Shown here: piece by piece, positions 58,629 to 60,000 of the stretch
Numbering within the stretch: the first letter of the stretch is position 1
Layout of the letters: each line of letters begins with the position of its first letter
Source: Apostichopus japonicus
Taxonomy: Eukaryota > Echinodermata > Holothuroidea > Aspidochirotida > Stichopodidae
NCBI RefSeq assembly: GCF_037975245.1
Contig: NC_092564.1
Coordinates: 3,794,984-3,854,983 of the forward strand
Direction: 5' to 3'
Length of the DNA stretch: 60,000 nt
Program-made: the position numbers and the translations under genes
Notes under the pieces: generated by a model
Told to the model about the DNA's origin: nothing
The model's database searches: none
Seen by the model: the letters and a program-made list of their open reading frames with translations, nothing else

Positions 58629-60000
58629 CTAAAGGAAAAAGAAAGAAACTTAGTCATCAAAAACAGTATGTCTGTGCATGGACAAAGACTGACTGTAATA
58701 TTTAATGACAAAACAGTGTTGTTGACTCTTAGTATTATTTTAAAAATTCCATGCTAAGGATATCCCACGAATGACCAAAGGATGTCATGCAGGTCATATC
58801 AGCCTATACAACATATAGGTCAACCCATCCCCCCCCCCACCACCCCTTAATCAAAATGCTGCATTGCAATGTTGTTAAGTGGAGTCTTCCATTGATTTTG
58901 TATGTCTGGTTGCATATTGGGGACTCGGGTTTGGTTCTGTTTCAATGATTTGGATATAACTTCATTGATCATACTTTACTGCTGAGGTGAACTCTTGTCC
59001 TTCAGATGGGGACATCAGAGTAAGTTAAAGTGCCGGTGTCAGCAGCAGGAAAGGGTGTGACAATTGAATGCATGACTTCTGTGTCTCGAAACATTCATCA
59101 AAGAGAGAAGAATTGGTATAAGCCAATGTTTATCCACGATCATTATACATGGGTTACAAATGATCTATGATTGGCTTCCTAATCCTTGGGATTCACTATT
59201 AAACCAACGATGGACAAATTCAAGTTTCATGTATGTTTGAATGCAATGCACATTTAGATTGGAACAATAACTATGGCACTCTTACTTATTACCTAATCAT
59301 CAACTGAATATTTGCAATTCATTGGTGCTTATGTACCCGATCGTCGGTTACATAAGGGTGCTTATTTACAAGAACTTGTCAGTTTAATACGCGAAGGATT
59401 GGTGCCTATTTACCCAACGGTCCTGACTGTCTGGTAAATAATGGGTGTTTATTTATTATCGGCTTAATATGCTTGATGTAATACAAGGCCCACAGTTGCA
59501 AGATAAAGATCTAAGGGGTGGGGTGTGCACACCTCTCCTCTTGTCAACCTCCCTCCCATACCACATGAAAAACTTAAAGTATATAGTTATTAGTCCAACA
59601 TTGCATTTGATGAAGTGAATAAACAAGCATGTCATGATTATTCACCCAAGGATAAGGTAAGTACAGCAGCCACAGCTATTATTTTCTTGCTGCAGTTGGA
59701 GTCGTGACAGGAAAATCATTATTCTTCAACTTTCAAGAAGAATGATTTTTTAGACTGGAAACGAAATTGCAGTGGAGAGAATAAATAACTTGACTGTGAC
59801 TACATCCGAAATAGAGAACTTTAAAAAGGCAGAGTATTCTACAACTGTATCCCAATCTTTACCGCTGCTTTCATATGAAGGTAGGAAGCAAATAAATTGC
59901 ATGTAATAAACATAACTTATGCAGTGATATTAGGAGGAAATTGGGTGGGCATTTTATAAGGTTATTTTTAACCTCCCCAAGAGCCCGACAAGACAGGTGA
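58629..60000. other. Intron or upstream sequence of the TMEM169-like gene
   Basis: No further exon of the minus-strand gene was recognised, nor any element with clear ends. Confidence 0.45.

Overview
The window is AT-rich animal nuclear DNA: compact coding exons lie in long introns full of microsatellites, minisatellites, small DNA transposons and retroelements. Spliced genes, GT-AG introns, a TMEM169-type gene, Penelope-like sequences with hammerhead motifs and many hAT-type MITEs point to an invertebrate metazoan. A marine deuterostome such as an echinoderm is my best guess, but that is weak inference.

Layout. Positions 1-2012 hold the last three exons of one receptor-like gene. Positions 4757-51701 (+) hold a full-length paralogue. 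I reconstructed 23 exons from homology and from GT/AG sites with consistent phases. They sum to 3573 nt, exactly 1190 codons plus stop. The predicted protein has a signal peptide, an LRR N-cap, 17 leucine-rich repeats (mostly one 72- or 69-bp exon each, all phase 2), a Cys-rich GCC2/GCC3-like stalk and a C-terminal multi-pass membrane module. The two genes are a tandem head-to-tail pair.

The introns carry most of the remaining structure. They hold a 2.9-kb hAT transposon fossil (8-bp TSD) with a 1-kb foldback element and a hAT MITE nested in it, and several further MITEs with 8-bp TSDs. They also hold a 4-kb array of a 28-bp minisatellite with higher-order structure, a possible solo LTR, a SINE-like repeat with a tRNA-like core, and two hammerhead-ribozyme-like motifs. 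The intron before the penultimate exon holds an 8.56-kb Ty3/Gypsy-type LTR retrotransposon (41687-50249, minus strand). Its LTRs are almost identical and gag and protease/RT/RNase H are open, with a textbook -1 frameshift site, but the integrase region is broken.

Downstream of the receptor gene are a second SINE-like copy (52052-52376), a Penelope-like ORF fragment with a third hammerhead-like motif just 5' of it (52508-53107, minus), about 5 kb with little recognisable content, and the 3' terminal exon of a TMEM169-like gene (58011-58628, minus) with a one-base frameshift in an A7 run.

Exon calls come from reading the sequence by eye. Expression, exact UTRs and species were not determined.
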